A stretch of 64,000 bases of DNA from assembly GCF_003668565.1 (NCBI RefSeq), contig NZ_RCWJ01000001.1, positions 124,001 to 188,000 of the forward strand. The letters run 5' to 3'. The position numbers were made by a program, and so were the translations under genes. The notes below the pieces were generated by a model. The model did no database searches and was not told the DNA's origin. It saw only the letters and a program-made list of their open reading frames with translations. Position 1 is the stretch's first letter, and each line of letters begins with the position of its first letter. This DNA comes from Mycetocola zhadangensis (GTDB lineage: Bacteria > Actinomycetota > Actinomycetes > Actinomycetales > Microbacteriaceae). Shown here one piece after another: positions 47,829 through 57,165 of the stretch.

Positions 47829-49040
47829 ATGAGTGTTTCGTGGGGCCGCAGGCTCGTTTCGTCGTTCCTGGCCGCGCTGTCGACAGTTGTCGTCACCCAC
47901 GCAGCGAGCGTCTTCCTCTTTTTCGTCGCACAGCAGTACCGGTTCGAGGTGCTCGCGCAGGTCAGTGAGTACTACTTCCTCGGTAGCCTCTTCGCTTTCG
48001 TTCTTGTGTTTGTTCTGGCTCTTGTCGGAGGACTGCGGTTCTGGTGGACCGCGCTGATCTCCGGTTTGGCCGCCGGTATTATTGCGGTGCTCGTCGGAAC
48101 AGGCATCGCCACAATCGCCGGCGGATTCGCCCTCGACGGCGACGTCATTCGCTTCCTTCTCGGCACACTCGTCAGCATCAACGGTGTCTACGTTGTCGTC
48201 GCGACGATCATCACGGCCACCATCGGACGCGCGGTGTACGCCAGGGCAATGAACTGGAAAGCGTCCTCGGCCCGAGCTGGATCCCGGGTAGCCCTCGTGC
48301 GCATGCCGGCCTCCAACCTCTCGGACGGTGTCGTCACGCACATCGGACGCACCGCCGTCGACTCCGAACTGGCCGACAAGCAGTGGGACTCGTACACCAA
48401 GGCGTTCGAAGAGCACGGCTGGACCACACGCGAAGTGGCGTTCGCCGACAAGCTCGCTGATTCCGTCTTCATCGAAGACGCTCTCGTCGTCCTCGGCTCC
48501 GTCGCTGTCGTCACCCGCTCAAGTGTGAACAGCCGTCGCGACGAAGCCGAAGCAGCCGAAGAAGCGGCACTCTCGCTCGGGCTGACGATCGAACGGATCA
48601 TGGATCCGGGAACGCTCGACGGTGGCGACGTGCTCGTGATCGGCAAGCAGGTTTACGTTGGCCGCGGTGGACGCTCCAACGCCGAAGGAATTCGCCAGCT
48701 TCGTGTGATCGCGGCCGCTCAGGGCTACCGTGTCACCGTGGTTCCGGTCAGCAAGGCGCTTCACCTGAAGACAGCGATGACAGCCCTTCCTGACGGAACC
48801 CTCCTCGGCCACCCCGACCTCCTTGACAACCCAGGGTTCTTCCCGCACTTCGTTGCAGTGCCCGAGAAGCTGGGCACCAACGTCGTAGCGCTCGACGACC
48901 ACACCATCCTGGTTTCGAAAGCGGCGCCGGCGACAGCTGAGCTCATCTCGGATTTGGGGTACACGGTGGTGTCTCTCGACATCAGCGAGTTTGAGAAGCT
49001 CGAGGGCTCCCTGACCTGCCTCTCCGTGCGCGTTTCCTGA
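47829..49040 (+). CDS. Dimethylargininase-type amidinohydrolase fused to an N-terminal four-helix membrane domain
   Basis: Predicted to hydrolyse methylated arginine or a related guanidine to citrulline or similar. The 403-aa protein has two parts. Residues 1-145 hold four hydrophobic segments (for example YYFLGSLFAFVLVFVLALVGGL and VYVVVATIITATIG). Residues 150-403 are a complete pentein/DDAH domain: LVRMPASNLSDGVVTHIGR, the acidic FIEDALVV, TLDGGDVLVIGKQVYVGRGGRSN, the catalytic His in ALHLKTAMTALPDG, and the catalytic Cys397 in GSLTCLSV. Typical DDAH are about 255 aa and soluble. The substrate and the helix function are unknown. Confidence 0.85.
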   Translation: MSVSWGRRLVSSFLAALSTVVVTHAASVFLFFVAQQYRFEVLAQVSEYYFLGSLFAFVLVFVLALVGGLRFWWTALISGLAAGIIAVLVGTGIATIAGGFALDGDVIRFLLGTLVSINGVYVVVATIITATIGRAVYARAMNWKASSARAGSRVALVRMPASNLSDGVVTHIGRTAVDSELADKQWDSYTKAFEEHGWTTREVAFADKLADSVFIEDALVVLGSVAVVTRSSVNSRRDEAEAAEEAALSLGLTIERIMDPGTLDGGDVLVIGKQVYVGRGGRSNAEGIRQLRVIAAAQGYRVTVVPVSKALHLKTAMTALPDGTLLGHPDLLDNPGFFPHFVAVPEKLGTNVVALDDHTILVSKAAPATAELISDLGYTVVSLDISEFEKLEGSLTCLSVRVS

Positions 49041-49071
49041 GGCGCACCGCTCAAGAATTTCCTTGCATCCC

Positions 49072-49102
49072 GCAGCCCTTCAGCCCTAGGCTGAAGGGCT
49101 GC
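49072..49102. promoter_or_regulatory. 31-bp perfect palindrome (operator or terminator)
   Basis: Arms of 14 bp (49072-49085 and 49089-49102) around CTA, with no T-run after it. It could terminate the dimethylargininase transcript. A possible promoter, TTGCAT (49063) with an 18-bp spacer and TAGGCT (49087), overlaps it, so it may instead be an operator for the exporter operon. Confidence 0.6.
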
Positions 49103-49121
49103 ATTGGCGGGAGGGGGCAAC

Positions 49122-49172
49122 ATGATCGGATCACGCATCACGCAGGCCGGAACCCGGGTCTCCACGCACTGA
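49122..49172 (+). CDS. Possible 16-aa leader peptide upstream of the ABC exporter
   Basis: ATG at 49122 follows GGAGG by 7 nt, an excellent ribosome-binding site. It encodes MIGSRITQAGTRVSTH and then TGA. There is no long gene it could start. Its position 160 nt before a drug-exporter-type ABC operon, with a hairpin in between, is what a ribosome-stalling or attenuation leader would look like. This is inference; it could be chance. Confidence 0.35.
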   Translation: MIGSRITQAGTRVSTH

Positions 49173-49330
49173 TCGCCCTGCCCTGGATCGCCCGGCAGGC
49201 CGCTGTTTCAGCACGGCTTCCTGGTTCGGGGAATCCGCTGCCACCCACCATCGTTTAGTGACAGTAGCGACGTCCGTCGCCTGTCTGCCCGGTTCACGGG
49301 CCAGTTCCGTTTGAAAGAGAAGTCCCCGCT

Positions 49331-51211
49331 ATGGCGCGCCAGTCCAACGACACCCCAGTGTCGAACCACACGTCGACGCTCGGTACATTCCGCTCGCTAC
49401 TGCGTATATACCCCTACGCCAAGTCCGCGCTGCCGCGCATCTACCTCGGGATGGGAGCTGCGCTCGGCGCCGGTCTGGTCGCGCTCAGCATTCCGCTGGT
49501 GCTCGAGGCGCTCGTTGACGGACCGCTCTCGACAGGGGACTCCTCGCAGATCTGGTGGGCCGTCGGAGCGGTGCTCGGGCTCGGAGTGCTCGAGGCCGTC
49601 TTCATCGCGCTTCGGCGTTGGTTTGTGTTGACCCCAGGCACCCACGTTGAGGCAGCGATGCGTAACTCGCTCTACAGCAGGCTGCAGGACCTTCCGGTGG
49701 CGTTCCATGACCGCTGGCAGTCCGGCCAGTTGCTGTCGCGCGCGGTGAGCGACCTCCACCTGATCAGGCGCTGGCTGTCATTCGGACTCGTGCTGCTCGT
49801 GGTCAACACGGTGACCATCGTCATCGGGGCTGCCGTGTTGTTCTACTGGCACTGGCTCCTCGGCACGATCTTCCTCGTGCTGGCCGTTCCAATCTGGGTG
49901 TACGGCTTCGTCTTCGAGAAGAAATACTCGATCATCGCAAGGCGGAGCCAGGACCAGGCGGGAGATCTCGCGACGGCCGTCGAAGAGTCAGTTCATGGCA
50001 TCCGTGTTCTCAAGGCATTCGGCCGTGGCAAATACGCGCTTCGCAACTTCGAATCGCAGGCCGAGAGCCTGCGCGGCACAGAGATCGAGAAGGCGAAGGC
50101 CATCGCGGGGATCTGGCTGTGGTTGCTCCTGCTTCCAGATGTGGCGTTCGCCCTCTGCCTGTTCACGGGGGTGTGGCTCGCGTCCGCTGGCGAAATCACC
50201 GTCGGTCAGCTGTTCGCGTTCTTCGCAACCGCGACCGTTCTGCGGTTTCCGATCGAGTCGATCGGCTTCCTGCTGTCGATGACATTCGATACACGCACGG
50301 CAACCGACCGGTTCTTCGAGGTGCTCGACACGACCAACACCATCACAGATCCCGAGAACCCGGCGACGATTCCGGCTCCGAAAGGGCGGCTGCGGTTCGA
50401 GGACGTGCGCTTCCGCTACGCGGATTCACCCGAGGGGGTTCCCGACCTGCTCGACGGTGTCGACCTCACCCTTGAACCGGGGGAGACCATGGCGCTCGTC
50501 GGGCTCACCGGGTCGGGCAAGTCGACACTGACTGCGTTGCCCACGCGCCTGTACGACGTGACGGGAGGGCGAGTGACGCTCGACGGTGTCGACGTTCGCA
50601 ACCTCAGCCGCGAGGAACTTCGCCGGCACATCGCCATGGCGTTCGAAGACGCGACGCTCTTCTCTGCGTCGGTTCGCGACAACGTGCTTCTCGGCAGGGA
50701 CGACCTCGATCCGACAAGTCCCGAAGCGGATGCCACATTGAACGAAGCCCTGGACATCGCGCAGGCGGGCTTCGTGCGTGATCTGCCAGACGGCGTCGGC
50801 ACCACGGTTGGCGAGGAAGGGCTGAGCCTGTCCGGCGGTCAGCGCCAGCGCCTGGCCCTGGCTCGGGCTGTCGCTGCGAAACCTGCGGTGCTCGTGCTCG
50901 ACGACCCGCTGTCTGCGCTCGATGTCGACACCGAAGCGCTCGTTGAGGCGGCGCTTCGGCGCGTGCTCGCCTCGACGACCGCGCTGATCGTGGCTCACCG
51001 CCCGTCGACCGTGATGCTCGCCGACCGTGTCGCGCTGCTCGAAAATGGCAGGATCACGGCTGTCGGGCGACACAGCGAACTGCTTGCGAGCAGCGAACAC
51101 TACAAATTCGTCATTTCGAGTCTCGAGGATGAAGAGAAGCGCGAAGCGGCTGAGCAGATCGATCGAGCCCTCGCCGATGACACTCGCGAGCAGGAAGAGG
51201 TGAGCAAATGA
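49331..51211 (+). CDS. Heterodimeric ABC exporter subunit with degenerate catalytic site
   Basis: Half-transporter (six membrane helices, residues about 25-320, plus one ATPase domain, about 350-600), 626 aa. Walker [12 protein letters not shown] and signature [15 protein letters not shown] are intact. The catalytic Glu after Walker B is Asp ([12 protein letters not shown]), and the Q-loop glutamine is Glu ([10 protein letters not shown]). The His switch is present ([10 protein letters not shown]). A charged tail ends KREAAEQ...EEVSK. The stop overlaps the next gene by 4 nt. Substrate is probably a drug, lipid or peptide. Confidence 0.93.
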   Translation: MARQSNDTPVSNHTSTLGTFRSLLRIYPYAKSALPRIYLGMGAALGAGLVALSIPLVLEALVDGPLSTGDSSQIWWAVGAVLGLGVLEAVFIALRRWFVLTPGTHVEAAMRNSLYSRLQDLPVAFHDRWQSGQLLSRAVSDLHLIRRWLSFGLVLLVVNTVTIVIGAAVLFYWHWLLGTIFLVLAVPIWVYGFVFEKKYSIIARRSQDQAGDLATAVEESVHGIRVLKAFGRGKYALRNFESQAESLRGTEIEKAKAIAGIWLWLLLLPDVAFALCLFTGVWLASAGEITVGQLFAFFATATVLRFPIESIGFLLSMTFDTRTATDRFFEVLDTTNTITDPENPATIPAPKGRLRFEDVRFRYADSPEGVPDLLDGVDLTLEPGETMALVGLTGSGKSTLTALPTRLYDVTGGRVTLDGVDVRNLSREELRRHIAMAFEDATLFSASVRDNVLLGRDDLDPTSPEADATLNEALDIAQAGFVRDLPDGVGTTVGEEGLSLSGGQRQRLALARAVAAKPAVLVLDDPLSALDVDTEALVEAALRRVLASTTALIVAHRPSTVMLADRVALLENGRITAVGRHSELLASSEHYKFVISSLEDEEKREAAEQIDRALADDTREQEEVSK

Positions 51212-53025
51212 GCTCGGCAACCGTGACAGGCGTCGAGGGTGAAGAGCGCGACGACTTCACCAAACAGGAGAGCGCGCAGATCCGTCGACGGTCGCTGACC
51301 CTTCTCGGGTCGTTGCTTGCGCCGCTCAAGCTGCGGGTTGTGCTCACGATGCTCGTCGTTGTGATCTCGACGGCTGCTCAGGTTGCTGGGCCTGCCCTCA
51401 TTGCGTTCGGAATCGACCGCGGGCTCCCGGCTGTGCTCGACTCCAATGACTGGATGCCCGCATTCCTGATCGTCGGTCTCTACCTGTTCACCGGCATCGT
51501 CGGCGCAGTCCTCATCGCCTGGTACACCGTGCTGAGCGCGCGGATCAGCCAGGCCATCCTGATCGACCTGCGCAAACGCGTGTTCCTGCAGACCCAGAAA
51601 CTCAGTCTCGAGTTCCACGAGAACTACACCTCCGGTCGCATCATCTCGAGGCAGACCAGCGACCTCGATGCCATTCGGGAACTCCTCGACTCCGGTATCA
51701 ACCAGCTCGTCTCCGGCTTCCTCTACATGCTGTTCACCGGCATTGCGCTGTTCCTGCTCGACGGCATCAGCGGGCTCGTTTTGCTCGGTTCGCTTCTTCC
51801 GCTGTACTTCCTCACCCGCTGGTTCCAAAAACGGTCGCAATCACTGTTCAGGCAATCCCGCGTGGCATCCGCCAAGGTCATCGTCCACTTCGTCGAGACG
51901 ATGACCGGCATCCGCGCCGTGAAGGCGTTCCGCAAAGAGAAGCGGAACGAGGAACACTTCGGTGGCCTCGTCGAGGACTACCGCGGAGTCAACGCGAAGG
52001 TGATCCAGCTCTTCGGCGTCTTTGACCCGGGGCTCGTCTTCATCGGCAACGTCACAGTGGCTATCGTGCTGCTTGTCGGCGGATTCCGTGTCGTCGACGG
52101 TTCACTGGCGATCGGTGCGCTGCTCGCCGTCGTGCTGTACACCCGCCGTTTCTACGACCCGATGGAGGAGATGGCGATGTTCTACAACTCCTACCAGTCG
52201 GCGGCCGCGGCGCTGGAGAAGATCTCGGGTGTACTCGAGGAGAAACCCACGGTTCCCGACCCCGTCCAGCCCATCGACCTGTGGGCAGCGCGCGGCCATG
52301 TCCGTTTCGACAACGTGCGCTTCGCCTACAAGGGTGACACGGTCGTGCTTCCCGACTTCAGCCTCGACATCCCGGCCGGACAGACCATCGCCCTCGTCGG
52401 GTCGACCGGTGCTGGCAAGTCGACGCTGGCAAAGTTGATCTCCCGGTTCTACGATCCGACGGCGGGAACTGTGACGCTCGACGACGTCGATCTTCGAGAC
52501 CTGCACCCGAAGGATTTGCGTCGCGCGATCGTCATGGTGACGCAGGAGGCTTACCTGTTCTCGGGTTCGGTCGCAGACAACATCGCGATCGGTAAGCCCG
52601 AGGCGAGCCTCGATGAGATTCAGGCGGCCGCTCGCGCCGTCGGTGCCCACACCTTCATCGAGTCCCTTCCGAACGGCTACGACACCGACGTGAACAAGCG
52701 CGGTGGACGTGTATCAGCGGGGCAGCGTCAGCTCATCTCCTTCGCGCGCGCGTTCCTCGCCGACCCGGCTGTGCTCATCCTCGACGAGGCGACCGCCTCC
52801 CTCGACATCCCGAGTGAGCGGCTCGTGCAGGAGGCACTGCAGACCCTGCTGGCCGACCGTACAGCCGTGATCATCGCGCACCGCCTGTCGACGGTCGCGA
52901 TCGCCGATCGGGTCCTCGTGATGGAGCACGGCATCATCGTCGAGGACGGCACCCCTGCAGATCTCATTTCGGGCACAGGCCGCTTCGCCCAGTTGCACGC
53001 GGCGTGGAGAGATTCGCTGGTTTAA
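51208..53025 (+). CDS. Heterodimeric ABC exporter subunit with canonical catalytic site
   Basis: Partner half-transporter, 605 aa, with six membrane helices and one ATPase domain. Walker [17 protein letters not shown]-loop [11 protein letters not shown], Walker B with catalytic Glu [12 protein letters not shown], and His switch [10 protein letters not shown] are all normal. The signature is altered from LSGGQ to VSAGQ ([16 protein letters not shown]). Together with its partner this gives one consensus ATP site (this Walker A/B with the partner's LSGGQ) and one degenerate site, as in TM287/288-like or BmrCD exporters. Confidence 0.94.
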   Translation: MSSATVTGVEGEERDDFTKQESAQIRRRSLTLLGSLLAPLKLRVVLTMLVVVISTAAQVAGPALIAFGIDRGLPAVLDSNDWMPAFLIVGLYLFTGIVGAVLIAWYTVLSARISQAILIDLRKRVFLQTQKLSLEFHENYTSGRIISRQTSDLDAIRELLDSGINQLVSGFLYMLFTGIALFLLDGISGLVLLGSLLPLYFLTRWFQKRSQSLFRQSRVASAKVIVHFVETMTGIRAVKAFRKEKRNEEHFGGLVEDYRGVNAKVIQLFGVFDPGLVFIGNVTVAIVLLVGGFRVVDGSLAIGALLAVVLYTRRFYDPMEEMAMFYNSYQSAAAALEKISGVLEEKPTVPDPVQPIDLWAARGHVRFDNVRFAYKGDTVVLPDFSLDIPAGQTIALVGSTGAGKSTLAKLISRFYDPTAGTVTLDDVDLRDLHPKDLRRAIVMVTQEAYLFSGSVADNIAIGKPEASLDEIQAAARAVGAHTFIESLPNGYDTDVNKRGGRVSAGQRQLISFARAFLADPAVLILDEATASLDIPSERLVQEALQTLLADRTAVIIAHRLSTVAIADRVLVMEHGIIVEDGTPADLISGTGRFAQLHAAWRDSLV

Positions 53026-53031
53026 CAGGAC

Positions 53032-53084
53032 ATCGCACGATTTTCAGGTCGTTGTGCTCGTGAGGGGCCTGGAAATCGTGCGAT
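53032..53084. repeat. 17-bp inverted repeat between convergent genes
   Basis: Arms 53032-53048 and 53068-53084 match at 16 of 17 positions (the exception pairs G-U in RNA), around a 19-nt centre. There is no T-run. It may be a bidirectional terminator for the exporter and the convergent ATL gene, or a REP-like element. Confidence 0.75.
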
Positions 53085-53102
53085 CGCCTGTATGTGCGGT
53101 TA

Positions 53103-53423
53103 TCAGAGAAAAGCGGATGCCGCGACGCGGTATCCGCCATCGGCTCGCGTCACGAGGGCAGTGCCTTCTGCGTCGTAGTGCTGCCGTGCTTCGTGGTCAT
53201 GACCGTGTGGCGGCAGCCCGCCCGCTCGAACCACCCGCCACCACGGAACCTCGCTTCCGTGCAACGCCATGATGCGGCCGACGCCGCGCGCGGACCGCGA
53301 GCCGAACGTCGCGGCGACCTGGCCGTAGCTCATCACCCGACCGGGCGGAATCGACTCAACGATGTCGAGAACTATCCCAACGACGTCGTCAGGGCCGCGA
53401 TCAGGCGAGTCTTCCTCAGCCAT
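53103..53423 (-). CDS. Alkyltransferase-like protein (ATL)
   Basis: Non-enzymatic relative of O6-alkylguanine-DNA alkyltransferase that binds alkylated guanine and hands it to nucleotide-excision repair. The protein is 106 aa, only the C-terminal DNA-binding domain. GRVMSYGQVAATFGSRSARGVGRIMALHG contains the helix-turn-helix and arginine finger. The active-site PCHR motif of true alkyltransferases is PWWR here, so the methyl-accepting cysteine is replaced by Trp, the ATL hallmark. Confidence 0.9.
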   Translation of the reverse strand: MAEEDSPDRGPDDVVGIVLDIVESIPPGRVMSYGQVAATFGSRSARGVGRIMALHGSEVPWWRVVRAGGLPPHGHDHEARQHYDAEGTALVTRADGGYRVAASAFL

Positions 53424-53431
53424 CGCGGGCT

Positions 53432-53881
53432 TTAGAGCTTGCGGATGCCGATGGTCTCGCCGTACGGCGTCTCACCGACGGGCTCAAAGCCGACGCGGAG
53501 GAAAAACGCCTCGGGGCCGGACTCGCCGGGCTCATAGATCACGTTGACGTGGTCGAATCCGCGCTTCGCGGCCTCTTCGCTGAGGGCCTCGACAGCGAAC
53601 GTTCCGACTCCGCGTCCCTGGTCCTCTGCATCAACGTTGATGCGCCACAGAATCGACCGGAACTCGTCCTGGCCGTCCTCGTCGAAGTTGGCCTGCACGA
53701 AACCGACGACCTCGTCGCCGTCGACGACGACGCGCTGCCAGGTGGTGGACGGGTCAAGCACAGTTGCGGCGACCGAGTAGGAAACGGGAGCGACGAACTG
53801 TTCCTGTCCCGGCTTCAGAGTAAGCGCATTGACAGCAACGATCGTGGATCCGGACAGTTCGACGAGCTTCAGTTCTGGCAT
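53432..53881 (-). CDS. GNAT family N-acetyltransferase
   Basis: Acetyl-CoA-dependent transferase, substrate unknown; resembles the polyamine (SpeG/BltD-like) group. The protein is 149 aa. VGFVQANFDEDGQDEFRSILWRINVDAEDQGRGVGTFAVEAL includes the central strand and the acetyl-CoA loop QGRGVG (residues about 87-92). EAFFLRVGFEPVGE is the C-terminal motif. A TAGCCT box lies 6 nt before the ATG. The ATL gene follows 8 nt after its stop. Confidence 0.88.
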   Translation of the reverse strand: MPELKLVELSGSTIVAVNALTLKPGQEQFVAPVSYSVAATVLDPSTTWQRVVVDGDEVVGFVQANFDEDGQDEFRSILWRINVDAEDQGRGVGTFAVEALSEEAAKRGFDHVNVIYEPGESGPEAFFLRVGFEPVGETPYGETIGIRKL

Positions 53882-53893
53882 GGTGCAAGGCTA
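53882..53893 (-). promoter_or_regulatory. Putative leaderless promoter (-10) for the GNAT gene
   Basis: On the minus strand TAGCCT (53893-53888) lies exactly 6 nt before the ATG at 53881. Confidence 0.45.
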
Positions 53894-53996
53894 GCCCGAA
53901 CGGGGGGAACTCGGGTAGCGCGCCCGTCACCGAGCGTTAAATTCATGCGCCGTTTGCTCGGAGTTGGCCCGTACCATCGGGAGCGGAGGTTTGAAC

Positions 53997-55175
53997 ATGT
54001 CGTCAGCACCGTCAAATTCACGGCTCGTCGCGAGCAGCGGAACCCAGCTCACCGGGAAGGAACTTCTGACACGAGTGCTCGGTCGGATGGACAGCGAGCT
54101 GCCGTGGTTCCGGGTTGTTCCGATCGCTCGGCGAACCGCCCTCGAGTCGATCATCTCGTCCCTGATTGACGCATTCGTCTCATACTGCTCCCACCCCGAC
54201 CCGTCGGCGGTTCCGCGGGTGTTCAGCGAAGCGCCGGCCGAGCTTGTGCGTTCGATCAGTCTCGAGCAGACACTTCAGCTGATCCGGTCCTCCGTCGCGG
54301 CCGTCGAAGACAGTCTCGTTGGTCCAGAGGCGGCTGCCTACCGCGAAGCGAGCCTGGATTTCTCCCGCCAGCTGGCCTTTGAAGCTGCCGAGCTCTACGC
54401 GATGTCGAGAGCGTCGTCTGGCCTCTGGGATTCGCGGCTCGAGCAACTGGCGATCGATGCCGTGCTGTCTGGCAGGGGACTTGCTGAGATGGCCGACCGG
54501 CTGCGCGCCGTCGGCTGGCGTGGCGGCGGTCAAACAATCGTCGTCGTGGGTGCCCCTGGCGACGAGGTCGACGAAGACAAGCTTCGACGGCTCGTGTGGA
54601 ACGCCGGTGCGGACGCGCTCGCCGGAGTTCGCCAGGGCTCCGTCGTGCTCGTGCTCTCGATGGCGGGCGATGCGCTCCCAAGAAACGGAGACCTGCCAGA
54701 GGGAGGGACGGATGCCGCGGATCGCCTGGCCTCTCTCGCTCGCGACGTCGTTTCAGAGGTCCTGACGAGAACTGCCGTGTTCGGCGACGTCGTATCGGAG
54801 CTCGGTGACGCCGCCGCAAGCGCCCGCGCCTCGATGTTCGGCGCCCGTGTTGTGCACACGTGGCTGCAGGCGCCGACGATGGTTCGCGCGAACGAGCTGC
54901 TGCCAGAGCGGGCACTCAACGGTGACGCCGACGCACGCGCGACTCTGGTGCAGCGCATCGTGGTTCCGCTTGAGGACGGCGCGTCCGACTGGCTCGAAAC
55001 CGTGGCCATCTACCTCGACAACGGGCGATCGATCGAGGGCTGTGCGCGAGCGCTCGATGTGCACGCCAACACGATTCGGTATCGGCTCGCGCGGGTCTCG
55101 GAAACGCTCGGTTTCGATATCACGGTGCCGCGAAACGCGTTCGTTGTGCAGTGCGCGCTGAGGCTCACAAGCTGA
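53997..55175 (+). CDS. PucR-family transcriptional regulator
   Basis: Probable DNA-binding regulator, target unknown. ATG at 53997 has GGAGG 7 nt upstream and gives 392 aa; an in-frame TTG at 53964 has none. The N-terminal half is helical and unrecognised, with a GGDEF-like/CdaR-type middle region around residues 160-290. The C-terminal PucR helix-turn-helix is clear: [29 protein letters not shown], at about residues 335-363. It sits 97 nt upstream of icd. Confidence 0.87.
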   Translation: MSSAPSNSRLVASSGTQLTGKELLTRVLGRMDSELPWFRVVPIARRTALESIISSLIDAFVSYCSHPDPSAVPRVFSEAPAELVRSISLEQTLQLIRSSVAAVEDSLVGPEAAAYREASLDFSRQLAFEAAELYAMSRASSGLWDSRLEQLAIDAVLSGRGLAEMADRLRAVGWRGGGQTIVVVGAPGDEVDEDKLRRLVWNAGADALAGVRQGSVVLVLSMAGDALPRNGDLPEGGTDAADRLASLARDVVSEVLTRTAVFGDVVSELGDAAASARASMFGARVVHTWLQAPTMVRANELLPERALNGDADARATLVQRIVVPLEDGASDWLETVAIYLDNGRSIEGCARALDVHANTIRYRLARVSETLGFDITVPRNAFVVQCALRLTS

Positions 55176-55192
55176 CCCGTTGCATCCGTATT

Positions 55193-55210
55193 TCTCTCGA
55201 TATCAAGAGA
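55193..55210. promoter_or_regulatory. 18-bp dyad upstream of icd
   Basis: TCTCTCGATATCAAGAGA is an inverted repeat with a single mismatched pair, centred on GATATC. It lies over the -35 region of a likely icd promoter with -10 TAAGCT at 55226-55231. Probable binding site for an unidentified dimeric regulator. Confidence 0.6.
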
Positions 55211-55272
55211 GTTGCCCTCCTCGGGTAAGCTGGACCGCGGCCCGTAAGGCCCCACAAGCTAGGAGCTTTCTA

Positions 55273-56487
55273 TTGTCAAAAATTAAGGTTGAAGGCACAG
55301 TCGTCGAGCTCGATGGCGACGAGATGACCCGCATTATCTGGCAGTCCATCAAGGACACGCTGATCCACCCGTACCTCGACGTGAACCTCGAGTACTACGA
55401 CCTCGGCATCCAGAAGCGTGACGAGACCGATGACCAGATCACCATCGATGCTGCTCACGCCATTCAGAAGCACGGCGTTGGCGTCAAGTGCGCAACGATC
55501 ACGCCTGACGAGGCACGCGTTGAAGAGTTCGGCCTCAAGAAGATGTGGAAGAGCCCGAACGGCACGATCCGCAACATCCTCGGTGGCGTCATCTTCCGCG
55601 AGCCGATCATCATCTCGAACATCCCGCGTCTGGTTCCCGGCTGGAACAAGCCGATCATCATCGGTCGTCACGCGTTCGGTGACCAGTACCGCGCCACCGA
55701 CTTCCTGTTCAAGGGTGAGGGAAAGCTCACCGTTGAGTTCACGCCGGACGACGGATCCGAGCCTCAGAAGTTCGAGGTCTACCAGTCCCCGGGTGACGGT
55801 ATCGCGCAGGTTCAGTACAACCTCGACGCGTCCATCCGCGATTTCGCCCGTGCGAGCCTCAACTACGGCCTCACGCGCAACTACCCGGTGTACCTCTCCA
55901 CGAAGAACACCATCCTCAAGGCATACGACGGCCGGTTCAAGGACATCTTCCAGGAGATCTTCGAGGCCGAGTTCAAGGAGCAGTTCGACGCTGCTGGCCT
56001 GACCTACGAGCACCGCCTCATCGACGACATGGTTGCATCAGCCATGAAGTGGGAGGGCGGATACGTCTGGGCCTGCAAGAACTACGACGGAGACGTGCAG
56101 TCAGACACCGTCGCGCAGGGCTTCGGCTCGCTCGGACTGATGACCTCTGTCCTGGCAACGCCGGACGGAAAGGTTGTCGAGGCTGAGGCTGCCCACGGAA
56201 CGGTGACCCGTCACTACCGTATGCACCAGCAGGGCAAGCCGACGTCGACGAACCCGATCGCGTCGATCTTCGCCTGGACCCGTGGGCTGTCGCACCGCGG
56301 AAAGCTGGACGGCAACGACGCTCTGATCGAGTTCGCGGCGACCCTCGAGGACGTCGTCATCAAGACCGTCGAGTCCGGCAAGATGACCAAGGACCTCGCG
56401 CTCCTGGTCGGCCCAGAGCAGCCGTACCAGACCACCGAGGAATTCCTCGCTGAGATCACGGCGAACCTCAAGGCTCGCCTCGGCTAA
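55273..56487 (+). CDS. icd: NADP-dependent isocitrate dehydrogenase (eukaryotic-like dimeric type)
   Basis: TCA-cycle conversion of isocitrate to 2-oxoglutarate. The TTG at 55273, with AGGAG and correct spacing, gives 404 aa, the length of dimeric IDHs. [36 protein letters not shown] at the N-terminus and [20 protein letters not shown] (substrate-binding Ser/Asn region, about residues 92-111) are diagnostic. [31 protein letters not shown] carries the metal aspartates. [14 protein letters not shown] indicates NADP binding. Confidence 0.96.
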   Translation: MSKIKVEGTVVELDGDEMTRIIWQSIKDTLIHPYLDVNLEYYDLGIQKRDETDDQITIDAAHAIQKHGVGVKCATITPDEARVEEFGLKKMWKSPNGTIRNILGGVIFREPIIISNIPRLVPGWNKPIIIGRHAFGDQYRATDFLFKGEGKLTVEFTPDDGSEPQKFEVYQSPGDGIAQVQYNLDASIRDFARASLNYGLTRNYPVYLSTKNTILKAYDGRFKDIFQEIFEAEFKEQFDAAGLTYEHRLIDDMVASAMKWEGGYVWACKNYDGDVQSDTVAQGFGSLGLMTSVLATPDGKVVEAEAAHGTVTRHYRMHQQGKPTSTNPIASIFAWTRGLSHRGKLDGNDALIEFAATLEDVVIKTVESGKMTKDLALLVGPEQPYQTTEEFLAEITANLKARLG

Positions 56488-56502
56488 ACCCGAACAAACG
56501 AG

Positions 56503-56543
56503 AAAACGCTCCCTGGCCTTTCGGGTCGGGGAGCGTTTTTTTC
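56503..56543 (+). terminator. Intrinsic terminator after icd
   Basis: An 11-bp perfect stem (56503-56513 with 56528-56538), followed by TTTTT. Confidence 0.92.
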
Positions 56544-56570
56544 GTGTCTGGGTTGGCTACAACGAACCGG

Positions 56571-56990
56571 TTAGCCCTTGCAGGCTTCCTGCAGGTCGGT
56601 GAATGTCGACTGGACATCGGCGACGGCGTCGCTCAGCGCTGTGGGGTCAGCGCTCGCCGGGTCGGAGGACGCCTTCTCCATCTCGGCCGCGAAGGCGTCG
56701 AGCGCCTCTGTCGCCTTGGTGCTCTCGGGTTTGACGTCACCGTTGCTGATCTCGCCGTTGGCGTCTGAGAAGCTCTGCGCGAGCTTGTTCACGGCCTCTG
56801 AGCCGGCCACCGGGTCATCACCGAACGACGAGACACTCTCGGTAAGTTCGGTCTGCGCCTTCTCGAGGGTGTCCTGCACGATGGTGCAGGCCTCAGCTCG
56901 GGACTGTCCACCCGAGCATCCGGTGAGGAGGAGGCCAGCGACGGCGAGAATGCCGATCGCTGATGCGCGTGCGGTTCGGTTCCTTGACAC
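56571..56990 (-). CDS. Small lipoprotein of unknown function
   Basis: A 139-aa lipoprotein. A basic start MSRNRTARAS and hydrophobic core precede the lipobox GLLLTGCSGG, so mature length is about 115 aa. The remainder is helical and acidic, rich in Ser, Asp, Glu and Ala, with two cysteines (ACTIVQ near the start and EACKG at the end) that could form a disulphide joining the ends. GTG start preceded by AGGGGGA. I do not recognise a family. Confidence 0.8.
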   Translation of the reverse strand: MSRNRTARASAIGILAVAGLLLTGCSGGQSRAEACTIVQDTLEKAQTELTESVSSFGDDPVAGSEAVNKLAQSFSDANGEISNGDVKPESTKATEALDAFAAEMEKASSDPASADPTALSDAVADVQSTFTDLQEACKG

Positions 56991-57165
56991 AGGTTCCCCC
57001 TGGGAGAGTGGGCTCGGTGAGAGCGATGAGTGAATTGTTTCTCGACTTTATCAGTGGCACCCCTCGAAGGAGGGGTGTCATGGCGAGCTTCACAGCCACT
57101 TCGGCGGTGCAGCGGCGTGGCAGACTGGACTCGCTAATGCTGACCCCGTACCGAAATGTGAGCCC

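Larger units (their letters stand above)
49041..49330 (+). other. Leader region of the ABC exporter operon
   Basis: 290 bp holding a 31-bp palindrome (49072-49102), a 16-codon ORF with a strong ribosome-binding site (49122-49172), and a second hairpin (49260-49285: 5-bp plus 5-bp helices with a 2-nt bulge and GTCC loop) 45 nt before the exporter ATG. No larger gene is visible. Confidence 0.6.

Noticed and set aside
46695-48416. 573-codon minus-strand open frame across purH and the dimethylargininase gene
   Set aside because: Antisense to two well-supported genes, crosses a terminator, low-complexity charged product.
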